Part shown: positions 37,708 to 53,969 of the stretch, piece after piece | Layout of the letters: each line of letters starts with the position of its first letter | How positions within the stretch are numbered: position 1 is the first letter of the stretch | Assembly (NCBI RefSeq): GCF_007747215.1 | Contig: NZ_CP036273.1 | Coordinates: 2,712,322-2,776,321 of the forward strand | Direction: 5' to 3' | Origin: Urbifossiella limnaea | Lineage (GTDB): Bacteria; Planctomycetota; Planctomycetia; Gemmatales; Gemmataceae | Length of the DNA stretch: 64,000 nt | The notes under the pieces: model-generated | The model's input: the letters and a program-made list of their open reading frames with translations, nothing else | What the model was told of the DNA's origin: nothing | Database searches by the model: none | Program-made: the position numbers and the translations under genes

Positions 37708-38061
37708 GTTCCGTTAGCGGTCGTTCGCGCCGTTGGTTTTCCACGGCCCGTGATCCCACCCGTCGGCCGCGGGAGGGATGATTGGCCGAGCCGCGAAACA
37801 GTGGTGACAATGTTCGCGACCAACCCGGTCCGCCGTGTCGCTCCGCCCTCTCAGATTCGCACCATGCCGCTAATTCTGGTACCCGCCGACGCCGCGTCCC
37901 GCGGTGTGGAGGGGCCGTCGATCGTCGTCCGACCGTCGGTCGCGGGCCGGTTGCCCGCCTGCATTCAATAACGCCCCACGCCACCCGACGCAAGGCCCGT
38001 TGCCACCGGAGGCAACGCCGCCCCGGCGTCGTGCCGTCATTCGTGGTCAGGAGCAACCCCG
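37708..38061 (+). other. Long rpoB leader region, no convincing gene
   Basis: About 350 nt without a believable coding frame; one open frame through it has poor protein-like composition. Visible structure includes a perfect GTTGCC/GGCAAC hairpin (37999-38016). A good ribosome-binding site, AGGAG, lies at the end, eight bases before the rpoB ATG. The position matches the attenuation/processing region between rplL and rpoB in other bacteria. Confidence 0.5.
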
Positions 38062-41799
<3,738 letters not shown>

Positions 41800-41800
41800 G

Positions 41801-41930
41801 GATTTGTGATTTGCGATTTCAGATTGCGTGATTGAGGCCCGCCCGGCTCCCGCCCGCTTCACGCGGGACGTGGTGCCGGCGGGCCGCCCGAAGCCGAATA
41901 TCGTCAATCATAAATCATCCATCGAAAATA
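41801..41930. repeat. Word-type inverted repeat in the rpoB-rpoC gap, with GC core hairpin
   Basis: The outer arms are AT-rich GATTT/GATTG words (41801-41834) and their rough complement (41905-41930). Inside, GGCCCGCC (41836-41843) pairs perfectly with GGCGGGCC (41878-41885), enclosing a smaller CCGC/GCGG stem. The outer match is weaker than in the other gaps. The rpoC ribosome-binding site AGGTGA follows immediately. Confidence 0.65.
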
Positions 41931-41938
41931 GGTGACCC

Positions 41939-46339
<4,401 letters not shown>

Positions 46340-46369
46340 CGGAGTCGGGCCGCGTGTCGTGCGCGGCAA

Positions 46370-46406
46370 AAACTCACCCCCACCCCTGGCCCCTGGGGGT
46401 GGGTTT
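46370..46406 (+). terminator. Terminator-like hairpin after rpoC, 12/13 matched
   Basis: AAACTCACCCCCA (46370-46382) pairs with TGGGGGTGGGTTT (46394-46406), with an 11-nt loop. The A-rich left edge and TTT right edge resemble a bidirectional Rho-independent terminator. It lies 31 nt after rpoC and 67 nt before rpsL. Confidence 0.65.
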
Positions 46407-46473
46407 CCGTTCAATGACTTAACCCGTTCGTTCCGGGACCGGTCCCCGCATTGGCGGGCCAGACGAGGTTGGA

Positions 46474-46848
<375 letters not shown>

Positions 46849-46849
46849 C

Positions 46850-46961
46850 AGTTTCGAGTTTCGAGTTCGGAGTTTCGAGTCCCGACCCGCCGGTCGGGTG
46901 AGAGGCCGGACTCGGAGCCGCGAACTCTGAACCCGAAACTTCAAACTCGAAACTCGAAACT
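46850..46961. repeat. AGTTTCG-word inverted repeat filling the rpsL-rpsG gap
   Basis: The left arm (46850-46885) and right arm (46926-46961) are complementary at about 30 of 36 positions. The first 18 are perfect and are made of the heptamer AGTTTCG repeated. The left arm begins 2 nt after the rpsL stop and the right arm ends 3 nt before the rpsG ATG. The whole intercistronic region, including the place where a ribosome-binding site is expected, is therefore repeat. Confidence 0.9.
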
Positions 46962-46964
46962 ACT

Positions 46965-47441
46965 ATGGGTTCCAAAGGCCGGACCGCCAGCTACACGAAG
47001 CTCATCCCGGACACCCGGTACGGGTCGCTCCTGGCCAGCAAGTTCATCAACTGCCTGATGCACGACGGCAAGAAGGCGACGGCCACGCGCGTCTTCTACG
47101 ACGCCATGGACCAGATCAAGAAGCGGATGCCGGACGCCGACCCGATCGCCATCTTCACCGACGCCCTGAACAACATCAAGCCGACGCTCGAGGTCCGGTC
47201 GCGGCGCGTCGGCGGGGCGAACTACCAGGTGCCGATGCAGGTGAAGGCCAAGCGGGCCGAGAGCCTCGCCGTCCGCTGGCTCCTCGCCGCCATCCGCGGC
47301 AAGAGCGGCCGGCCGACGTACCTCCGCCTCGCCGAGGAGCTCATGGCCGCCTACCAGCGCCAGGGCGAGGCCATGAGCAAGCGCGAGCAGACCATCAAGA
47401 TGGCCGAGGCGAACAAGGCGTTCAGCCACTTCGCCTGGTGA
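46965..47441 (+). CDS. rpsG: 30S ribosomal protein S7
   Basis: The 158-residue protein nucleates 30S head assembly. Hallmarks include KFINCLMHDGKKATATRVFY, ALNNIKPTLEVRSRRVGGAN, YQVPMQVKAKRAESLAVRWL and the C-terminal MSKREQTIKMAEANKAFSHF. The ATG at 46965 begins 3 nt after the arm of an inverted repeat. No Shine-Dalgarno sequence is visible upstream (the preceding bases are CTCGAAACTCGAAACTACT). It may depend on translational coupling, or the initiation region may be controlled by the repeat structure. Confidence 0.97.
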   Translation: MGSKGRTASYTKLIPDTRYGSLLASKFINCLMHDGKKATATRVFYDAMDQIKKRMPDADPIAIFTDALNNIKPTLEVRSRRVGGANYQVPMQVKAKRAESLAVRWLLAAIRGKSGRPTYLRLAEELMAAYQRQGEAMSKREQTIKMAEANKAFSHFAW

Positions 47442-47459
47442 GTGTGGGCTCCGAATACA

Positions 47460-47585
47460 ATTAACCACAGAGTCACAGAGGGCACCGAGGGAAGACAGAA
47501 GGCAGAGACAGAACCATTCTTGAAAATGCTTCTTTCTCTCGGCTTCCTGTCTTCCCTCGGTGCCCTCTGTGACTCTGTGGTTAAT
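47460..47585. repeat. Word-type inverted repeat in the rpsG-fusA gap, 39-bp perfect arms
   Basis: The left arm (47460-47498) and right arm (47547-47585) are perfect complements over 39 bp. They are built from CACAGAG-type words (ATTAACCACAGAGTCACAG). Partial pairing continues inward (AGACAGAA against TTCTTTCTC). It is the longest perfect inverted repeat in the window and separates two highly expressed co-directional genes. Confidence 0.95.
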
Positions 47586-47610
47586 CTCTTTTTCCGGCGG
47601 ACGGTGCGTC

Positions 47611-49746
47611 ATGGCTAAGGGCGGCACACTCGGCTTCGACCTGCCGAAGGTCCGGAACATCGGCGTCATCGCCCACATCGACGCCGGCAAGACGACCACC
47701 ACCGAGCACCTGCTGTACTACGCCGGCGCCAAGCACAAGCTCGGCGGCGTGGACGAGGGCACCACCGAGACGGACTACGACCCCGAAGAGCAGCAGCGCG
47801 GCATCACCATCTACTCGGCGTGCGTGCCGTTCGAGTGGGCCGGCCACACCGTCAACCTCATCGACACCCCCGGCCACGTCGACTTCACCGCCGAGGTCGA
47901 GCGCTCGTTGCGAGTGCTCGACGGCGCCATCGTCGTGTTCGACGGCCAGAAGGGCGTCGAGGCGCAGTCCGAGACCGTCTGGCGGCAGGCGAACAAGTAC
48001 GGCGTGCCGCGGCTCGTGTTCGTCAACAAGATGGACGTGGTCGGCGCCAACTTCGCGCAGACGCTGGAGAGCGTCCGCGGCCGCCTCGCCCCGGACCCGG
48101 TCGCGCACGGCAAGGCGGTGCCGATCGTCATCCCCATCGGCAGCGGCGGCCCGGCCGACAGCCGCACCCCGTTCCGCGGCGTCATCGACCTCATCGACAT
48201 GAAGGCCCGCTTCTTCGACGCCGGCGACTACGGCAAGACCGTCCGCACCGCCGACATCCCCGAGGAGAATCTGGCCGAGGCCAGGAGCTACCGCGAGAAG
48301 CTGTTCGACGAGTTGACCCAGCACGACGACAAGGACCTCATCACGTCCGCGGTGCTGGAGGGCCAGGACCCCGACCCGCTGAAGGTGCGGCAGCTCGTCC
48401 GCGAGCAGTGCCTCGCGCGCCTGATCTACCCCGTGCTGTCCGGCAGCGGCCGCGAGCACATCGGCATCCAGCCGCTGCTCGACGCGGTGACGTACTACCT
48501 GCCGAGCCCGCTCGACCGCCCGCCGGTGAGCGGCATCAACCCGAAGGGCTCGAAGAAGGAAGAGAAGCGGAAGCCCGACTCGAAGGAGCCGTTCGCGGGG
48601 CTGGTGTTCAAGGCGGCGTGGCACCCGAACGGGCACCGCTTCTTCGTCCGCGTCTACAGCGGCGTGATGAGGACGAACATGCGGGCACTCAACCCGCGGC
48701 GCGACACGAAGGAGAACGTCGCCAAGCTGTACCACGTCCACGCCGACCCGAACCGCGGGCTCGAAGAGGTCGAGAGCGGCCCTGCCGGCGACATCGTGTG
48801 CGTGATCGGCCTGAAGGACACGGCCACCGGCGACACCCTGTGCGACACCCAGCACCCGATCCTGCTCGAAGCCATTTCGTTCGCCGACGCCGTGGTGAGC
48901 CAGTCGATCGAGCCCGAGAGCGGCGGCGACAAGGACAAGCTGGGGCTGGCGCTGGAGGCGCTGCAGCTCGAAGACCCGACGTTCATCGTGAAGGCCGACA
49001 AGGACACCGGCCAGACGCTGATGAGCGGCATGGGCACGCTTCACCTGGAGGTGAAGAAGCACCGCCTGGAGCGCGACTTCCGCGTGAAGGTGCGGGTGGG
49101 CAAGCCGCGCGTCAGCTTCCGCGAGATGATGCGGAGCCCGCGGCAGGTCGTGGCGAACATCGAGCGGCTGGGCGACAAGCCGGCTATGGCGATGCTGAAG
49201 GTGTCGTTCACGAACTTCCGGTCGGAGAAGCCGGTGGCCGTGTTCAACGTCGTGAACAGCGACGAGAACCCGACGCCGGTGGCGTTCCTGGCCGCGGCCG
49301 AGCGGGCGCTGACCGACGCGCTCCAGACCGGCGAGCTCGGCTACCCGATGATGCACGCCCAGGCCCGCATCCTGGACGCGAAGTTCGACCCGCAGCTGAG
49401 CACCGAGGACGCCTTCGTGGCGGCGGCGATCCACGCCTACCGCGACGCGACGCGGGACAACATCCAGCTGCTCGAGCCGATCATGAAGGTGGTGGTGACG
49501 ACGCCGTCGATCTTCCTGGGGAACGTGATCGGCGACCTGGCGAAGCGGCGCGGCGAGATCGACGGGCAGGAGATGAGCCCGAACGGCGAGCTGGCCGAGG
49601 TGACGGGCCGGGTGCCGCTGTCGGAGCTGTTCACCTACGCGAACGAGGTGCGGAGCCTGAGCCAGGGCCGCGCCGCCGCGGCGATCGAGCCGCACAGCTA
49701 CCAGCCGGCCCCGGACTCGGTGCTGAGACAACTGCTGGGCGAGTAA
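47611..49746 (+). CDS. fusA: Translation elongation factor G
   Basis: The 711-residue translocation GTPase starts at ATG 47611 (an upstream in-frame codon lies within the inverted repeat). G domain motifs are AHIDAGKTTTTE, QQRGITIYSACV (switch I), DTPGHVDF and NKMD. Domain II is shown by GRMDMHFFVRVYSGVM-like FFVRVYSGVMRTN, domain III by EDPTFIVKADKDTGQTLMSG and GMGTLHLEV, domain IV by ELGYPMMHAQARILD, and domain V by IEPIMKVVVTTPS-like LLEPIMKVVVTTPS. Length matches the family. The G' insert has a Lys-rich loop (GSKKEEKRKPDSKE) not usual in EF-G. Genomic position after rpsG supports the main EF-G over a paralogue. Confidence 0.96.
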   Translation: MAKGGTLGFDLPKVRNIGVIAHIDAGKTTTTEHLLYYAGAKHKLGGVDEGTTETDYDPEEQQRGITIYSACVPFEWAGHTVNLIDTPGHVDFTAEVERSLRVLDGAIVVFDGQKGVEAQSETVWRQANKYGVPRLVFVNKMDVVGANFAQTLESVRGRLAPDPVAHGKAVPIVIPIGSGGPADSRTPFRGVIDLIDMKARFFDAGDYGKTVRTADIPEENLAEARSYREKLFDELTQHDDKDLITSAVLEGQDPDPLKVRQLVREQCLARLIYPVLSGSGREHIGIQPLLDAVTYYLPSPLDRPPVSGINPKGSKKEEKRKPDSKEPFAGLVFKAAWHPNGHRFFVRVYSGVMRTNMRALNPRRDTKENVAKLYHVHADPNRGLEEVESGPAGDIVCVIGLKDTATGDTLCDTQHPILLEAISFADAVVSQSIEPESGGDKDKLGLALEALQLEDPTFIVKADKDTGQTLMSGMGTLHLEVKKHRLERDFRVKVRVGKPRVSFREMMRSPRQVVANIERLGDKPAMAMLKVSFTNFRSEKPVAVFNVVNSDENPTPVAFLAAAERALTDALQTGELGYPMMHAQARILDAKFDPQLSTEDAFVAAAIHAYRDATRDNIQLLEPIMKVVVTTPSIFLGNVIGDLAKRRGEIDGQEMSPNGELAEVTGRVPLSELFTYANEVRSLSQGRAAAAIEPHSYQPAPDSVLRQLLGE

Positions 49747-49756
49747 AGCCAGGAAA

Positions 49757-49835
49757 CTCACGCAAAGGCGGCAAGCCGCGAAGAAATGGAAGGCTGGGTT
49801 CAGTTCTTCTTTGCGGCTTGCCGCCTTTCCGTGAG
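49757..49835. repeat. Word-type inverted repeat after fusA, 27/29 matched
   Basis: The left arm (49757-49785) and right arm (49807-49835) are complementary at 27 of 29 positions, containing CGCAAAGGCGGCAAGCCGC. The loop is 21 nt. It begins 10 nt after the fusA stop and is the likely end of the str operon transcript. Confidence 0.9.
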
Positions 49836-49934
49836 CACATTCCTCACCACCGTCAAAATCGCTTCAAGTTCCCGCGCCCCGGCCGCCGATCCCTACCGAC
49901 GGGGGACCGGTCCGCACGGGCCGACGGGGGCGAC

Positions 49935-51335
49935 ATGACCGACACGCGCGAACTGCTCAACCGCATCACCGCCTTCCGCCAGCGGCTCGGGGACGCCACG
50001 CCCGCGCCGAGTGTCGCCGAGCCGGAGAGCTTCCGCCGCTCCGTCCTGAGCCTCGCCGGGGCCGACGGCGCCGACCCGCTCCCGCCGCAACTCACGCAGC
50101 GCGCCCGCGAGCTCCTCGGCTTCGCCAAGACGCTCCTCGACCGGCAGCGCGCCTTCACCGCCGACCCGGTCGTGGCCGGCCTCGCCGCCGCGTCGACCAA
50201 CGACGCGCTGATCGCCTACCACCGCGAGACGACGGCGATGATGGCGTCCGCGGTGCGGATGGCCCAGAGCTTCCCCGAGTCGCCGTCGGTGCAGCTGAAG
50301 ATGTGTAACGGCCTCGAAGGCGTGCTCGAAGTGGTGAAAGAACGGCTCACCGTCCAGGAGCGTGCCCTGGCGCTGCGGCGGACCGACTACACGCGGATCG
50401 ACCGCGTCGCGGCGTGCCTCACGGCGATGAACCGCTTCCAGCAGGTGAACCTGAACGTCCTCGCCTCGCTCGCCGAGGAGCTGATCGAAGAGGCCCGTCA
50501 GGGCAAGGCGCTGCGGGTGCTGCACGCCGACGTACTCTCGGCGGCGTCGTACCCCGGCGGGGTCGAGCTGCCGGCGCCGGCGCGGTTCGTCGCGGCCCAC
50601 GCCCTCACGGTGGCGCAGGTCGTGGCGCGCGTCGTCCACCTCGACTACGAGTGGGCGAGCCGGCCGCTCCCCGCGGTCGTCGCCGCACTGGTGATGGACG
50701 CGGGGATGCTGCGGGTGCGGGTCGATCTGCTGGCGAAGGCGGGCAAGCTGACGCCGGCCGAGCGGCGCGAGCTGGAGCAGCACGCCCAGTACAGCGCCGA
50801 GTTGATCGTGCGGTATCTGCCGGACGCGGCCCCGCTCGCGGCCGCGGTCGCCTGCCACCACGAGCGGACCGACGGCACCGGCTACCCGGCCGGCCTGAAG
50901 GGCGCGGCCATCCCGTCGCTGGGGCGGCTGCTCGCGGCGGCGGACGTGTACGCGGCGTGCTGCGCCGCGCGGCCGTACCGCCCGGCCGGCGACACGCGGG
51001 CGGCGCTGACCGACGTGCTGCTCGCGGCCGAGGGCGGGCAGCTCGACAAGGACTTCGCCGAGTACCTGGTGACGCTGGCGTTCTACCCCGTGGGGGCGGT
51101 GGTGGAACTGACCGACGGCCGGGTCGGCGTGGTGGCGGCGAACCACCCCGACCGCCTCGACCCGCGCGCCCCGGGCCGGCCGGTGGTCGCGGTGCTGGCC
51201 GACGCCGACGGGGCGCTGCTGCCGCGGCCGGAGCACGTCGATCTGTCCGCGTCGGCGCGTGGCGGCATCCTTCGCACGCTTCCCGCCGAGCGCCGCCGCG
51301 ACCTGCTCGGCGCCCGTTACCCCGACCTCGTGTAA
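49935..51335 (+). CDS. HD-GYP-like protein with degenerate HD motif
   Basis: The 466-residue cytoplasmic protein has a helical N-terminal region (1-210) and an HD-GYP-type domain (about 215-385). HHERTDGTGYPAGL (308-321), LLAAADVYAA and RPYRPA are well conserved and include the GYP signature. The first metal motif reads ALVMDAGML (252-260): the His of the usual HD pair is Met. Other expected His residues (H222, H283, H308, H309) are present. Phosphodiesterase activity against cyclic di-GMP is therefore doubtful or altered. The following CPBP protease gene starts 3 nt after its stop, so the two are probably co-expressed. Confidence 0.8.
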   Translation: MTDTRELLNRITAFRQRLGDATPAPSVAEPESFRRSVLSLAGADGADPLPPQLTQRARELLGFAKTLLDRQRAFTADPVVAGLAAASTNDALIAYHRETTAMMASAVRMAQSFPESPSVQLKMCNGLEGVLEVVKERLTVQERALALRRTDYTRIDRVAACLTAMNRFQQVNLNVLASLAEELIEEARQGKALRVLHADVLSAASYPGGVELPAPARFVAAHALTVAQVVARVVHLDYEWASRPLPAVVAALVMDAGMLRVRVDLLAKAGKLTPAERRELEQHAQYSAELIVRYLPDAAPLAAAVACHHERTDGTGYPAGLKGAAIPSLGRLLAAADVYAACCAARPYRPAGDTRAALTDVLLAAEGGQLDKDFAEYLVTLAFYPVGAVVELTDGRVGVVAANHPDRLDPRAPGRPVVAVLADADGALLPRPEHVDLSASARGGILRTLPAERRRDLLGARYPDLV

Positions 51336-51338
51336 CCG

Positions 51339-52049
51339 ATGCGGGACTACCTCCGGGCGACGCGGCACCCGTGGTCGTCGTTCCTGTTCCTCGTGCCGCT
51401 GGTGGCGGTGTACGAGGGGGGCGTGGTGTGGCTCGGCGGCGACCGGGCCGACCGCCTCCGCAACGGGGCCGACGCCTGGGTCCGCTGGCAGCTCGAAACG
51501 TTCGGCGCCGGCCACGCCTTCGCGGCGCCGATGCTCGTCCTCGGCATCCTGCTGCTGTGGAGCTGGTGGCGCGCCGCCGACTGCCCGGCCGACCCGGTGC
51601 GGACGTGGTTCGGGATGGCGTTCGAGGGGGCGGCGTACGCGGCGGTCTTGTGGCAGTTCGGCCAGAACTACGGCCCGATCATCGACAAGCTCGGCGTCCG
51701 CCTCGACGTGCCCGCCGCCCCCGACCGCGCGGCCCGGGTGCTGACATACCTCGGGGCCGGCATCTACGAGGAGGCGCTGTTCCGCCTCGGCCTGTTCGGC
51801 GGGCTGCTGCTGATGCTGCGGCTGGTGCTGCTGCCGCGGCTGATCGCGCTGCCGCTGGCCGCGTTCGTGGCGGCGTGCGGGTTCGCGGCGGCGCACCACG
51901 TCGGCCCGTACGGCGAGCCGATGAACGCCTACGTGTTCCTGTTCCGGGTGATCGCGGGGCTGTACTTCACGGCGCTGTACGTCGGCCGCGGCTTCGGCGT
52001 CGCGGTCGCCGCCCACGCCGGGTACGACATCCTCGTCGGCGTGGCGTGA
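51339..52049 (+). CDS. CPBP-family intramembrane metalloprotease (CAAX-protease-like)
   Basis: The 236-residue polytopic membrane protein has the three motifs of the CPBP/Abi family: E144-E145-x-x-x-R149 in IYEEALFRLG, the FxxxH-type motif GFAAAHH (181-187) and H226-x-x-x-D230 in AAHAGYDI. About six membrane helices are predicted. Bacterial members process or degrade membrane proteins, or act in bacteriocin self-immunity. The specific substrate is unknown. It directly follows the HD-GYP-like gene. Confidence 0.88.
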   Translation: MRDYLRATRHPWSSFLFLVPLVAVYEGGVVWLGGDRADRLRNGADAWVRWQLETFGAGHAFAAPMLVLGILLLWSWWRAADCPADPVRTWFGMAFEGAAYAAVLWQFGQNYGPIIDKLGVRLDVPAAPDRAARVLTYLGAGIYEEALFRLGLFGGLLLMLRLVLLPRLIALPLAAFVAACGFAAAHHVGPYGEPMNAYVFLFRVIAGLYFTALYVGRGFGVAVAAHAGYDILVGVA

Positions 52050-52057
52050 CGAATTCT

Positions 52058-52101
52058 GCCGCTCGCGGCTTAGCGCTGCCCAACGCCAAGCCGCAGGCGG
52101 C
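52058..52101. repeat. REP-like palindrome, family A copy 1
   Basis: The left arm (52058-52075) and right arm (52084-52101) match at 15 of 18 positions and contain GCGGCTT/AAGCCGC. The same word forms a perfect palindrome at 56214-56259. It lies between convergent stops at 52049 and 52117, suiting a shared terminator. Confidence 0.75.
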
Positions 52102-52116
52102 GAAGACCCGAGCCGA

Positions 52117-53577
52117 TTACCCCCGCAGGCCGATGGAGACGTACTTCGTCTCCAGGTACGCCTCGAGCCCCTCGTGGGCGAGTTCGCGGCCCAGGCCGGA
52201 TTCCTTCATCCCGCCGAACGGGCACTGCGGCGTCGCCGGCACCGCGTCGTTCACGCCGATGATCCCGGCCTCCAGCCCCTCGGCCATCCGCCACGCCGCC
52301 GACAGGTCGTTCGTGAACACGTACGCCGCCAGCCCGTACGGCGTGTTGTTCGCCGCCGCGATCACCTCGTCGAGTTTCGAGAAGTCCAGCACCGGCATCA
52401 CCGGCGCGAACGGCTCGTCGGTGAGGATGCGGGCGTCGGCGCTCAGCCCGCTCAGCACCGTCGGCTCGAAGAAGTAGCCCTTGTCGAACCGCTCCGACCG
52501 CTTGCCGCCGGTCAGCAGCTTCGCCCCCTTGCCGGTCGCGTCGTCGATCAGCGCCTGCGTGCCGGCCAGCGCCTTCTTCTCGAACATCGGGCCGACCACC
52601 ACGCCCTCGTCGAGCCCGTTGCCCATCTTCAGCTTCTTCGCCTCCTCGACGGCCACCTCGGTGAACCGCTTCGACACGTCCTTGTGCACGAAGAACCGGC
52701 TCGGGCTGATGCACACCTGGCCGTTGTTGCGGAACTTGCCGAGCACCGCCGCCTTCGCCACCACCTCCGGGTCGGCGTCCGGGAAGACGATGAACGGGGC
52801 GTGGCCGCCGAGTTCCAGGCTCAGCCGCTTCACCTGGTCGGCCGCCTGCCGCATCAGCTGCTTGCCGACGGGCGTGCTGCCGGTGAAGCTGATCTTCCGC
52901 ACTGCCGGGTTCGTCATGAACTCGTCCGCGATGTCGCCGGCCGGCCCGATCACGAGGTTCGCCACGCCCGCGGGGCAGCCGGCGTCGATGAGGCACTCGA
53001 ACACGCCGATCAGGCACAGCGGCGTCTGGCTCGCCGGCTTGCACACGATGGTGCAGCCCGCGGCGAGCGCGGGGGCGATCTTGCGGGCCTGGAGCGTGAT
53101 CGGGAAGTTCCACGGCCCGATGGCGCCGACGACGCCGACCGGGTGCTTGATCGTGAGGTGCCGCTTCGCCGCGTTCGACGGCGGGATCACCTGGCCGTAG
53201 GCGCGCTTGCCTTCCTCGGCGAACCACTCGAACGTGTCGGCCGAGTGGAGCACCTCGCCCTTCGCCTCGGCCAGCGGCTTCCCCTGCTCCATGGTCATCG
53301 TGCGGGCGAGGGCGTCGGCGCGCTCGCGCATCAGGTCGGCCGTCTTCTTCAGCACCTTGGCGCGGTCGTAGGGGGTGAGCTTCGACCACGCCGGCAGCGC
53401 GGCGGCCGCGGCGGCGATGGCCCGCTTGCAGTCGTCGCGGGTGCCGAACGCCACCTCGGCGATGGTTTCTTCGGTGGCCGGGTTCTCGACCGCGAGCGTC
53501 TTCCCGGACGACGATTTCACCCACTCGCCGGCGATGTACAGGTCACGGTGCGAAACGGGGGGGGCGGACGCGGCCAT
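52117..53577 (-). CDS. NAD(P)-dependent aldehyde dehydrogenase (succinate-semialdehyde dehydrogenase-like)
   Basis: The 486-residue enzyme has all ALDH signatures: oxyanion N157 in GPWNFPIT, catalytic Glu E255 in LELGGHAPF and nucleophile C289 in NNGQVCISPSRF. KISFTGSTPVGK is the cofactor loop. The closest resemblance is to GabD-type succinate-semialdehyde dehydrogenases, with CPFGGMKESGLGRELAHEGL near the C-terminus. The natural aldehyde is not certain. It is separated from the upstream FmdB-like gene by a terminator-like hairpin, so it is likely transcribed on its own. Confidence 0.9.
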   Translation of the reverse strand: MAASAPPVSHRDLYIAGEWVKSSSGKTLAVENPATEETIAEVAFGTRDDCKRAIAAAAAALPAWSKLTPYDRAKVLKKTADLMRERADALARTMTMEQGKPLAEAKGEVLHSADTFEWFAEEGKRAYGQVIPPSNAAKRHLTIKHPVGVVGAIGPWNFPITLQARKIAPALAAGCTIVCKPASQTPLCLIGVFECLIDAGCPAGVANLVIGPAGDIADEFMTNPAVRKISFTGSTPVGKQLMRQAADQVKRLSLELGGHAPFIVFPDADPEVVAKAAVLGKFRNNGQVCISPSRFFVHKDVSKRFTEVAVEEAKKLKMGNGLDEGVVVGPMFEKKALAGTQALIDDATGKGAKLLTGGKRSERFDKGYFFEPTVLSGLSADARILTDEPFAPVMPVLDFSKLDEVIAAANNTPYGLAAYVFTNDLSAAWRMAEGLEAGIIGVNDAVPATPQCPFGGMKESGLGRELAHEGLEAYLETKYVSIGLRG

Positions 53578-53623
53578 GTGCGGAACCTCGGTGACGGTGT
53601 GGGTTATCGTAGGCGAAATGGCG

Positions 53624-53651
53624 AAGCCCGGGGACGGGCGTCCCCGGGCTT
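53624..53651. terminator. Terminator-like palindrome, 13-bp perfect stem
   Basis: AAGCCCGGGGACG (53624-53636) pairs perfectly with CGTCCCCGGGCTT (53639-53651), with a 2-nt loop. It follows the FmdB-like gene on the minus strand by 17 nt. The word is shared with the hairpin at 3499-3522. Confidence 0.65.
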
Positions 53652-53668
53652 TCGGGTAGTAGATCGAA

Positions 53669-53959
53669 CTACCGCTTGATCTGCTTCGGGCCGTCGCCGG
53701 CGGTCTTCTCGTAGCTGCCGTCGCCGGACTTGACGTACTTCGTGAACCCCTTCGACGCCAGGTTCTTGTCGGTCATCGCGGCCTTGCCGTGGGCGTCGGT
53801 CCAGGCCCGCGGGGCGTTCGGGGCGCTGAGCACCCGGCGGACCGGCTTGCCCGTGTCCGGGTGCGTGGTGAGCGCGGCGGCGCTCATCGGCTGGATCACC
53901 TCGAACGGCTCCCCGCCGCTGCCGTCGGGGAGGATTTCTTCGTACACGTAGATCGGCAT
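53669..53959 (-). CDS. FmdB-like small protein lacking the zinc-ribbon cysteines
   Basis: The 96-residue protein begins MPIYVYEEILPDGSGGEPFEV and continues IQPMSAAALTTHPDTGKPVRRVLSAPN. This lines up with FmdB/CxxC_CXXC_SSSS zinc-ribbon proteins (MPIYEY..C..C....V..PMSD....CP.CG.PVRR). Every cysteine position is occupied by other residues, so it cannot bind zinc in the family manner. The C-terminal part (FTKYVKSGDGSYEKTAGDGP) is typical of planctomycete members, from memory. GGAGGC precedes the ATG. It is 10 nt downstream of the isomerase-like gene and likely co-transcribed. Confidence 0.8.
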   Translation of the reverse strand: MPIYVYEEILPDGSGGEPFEVIQPMSAAALTTHPDTGKPVRRVLSAPNAPRAWTDAHGKAAMTDKNLASKGFTKYVKSGDGSYEKTAGDGPKQIKR

Positions 53960-53969
53960 CGCCGCCTCC

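Noticed and set aside
37630-37971. Plus-strand open frame of 113 codons in the rplL-rpoB gap
   Set aside because: It overlaps the promoter and hairpin, has no ribosome-binding site and no protein-like periodicity; treated as leader RNA.
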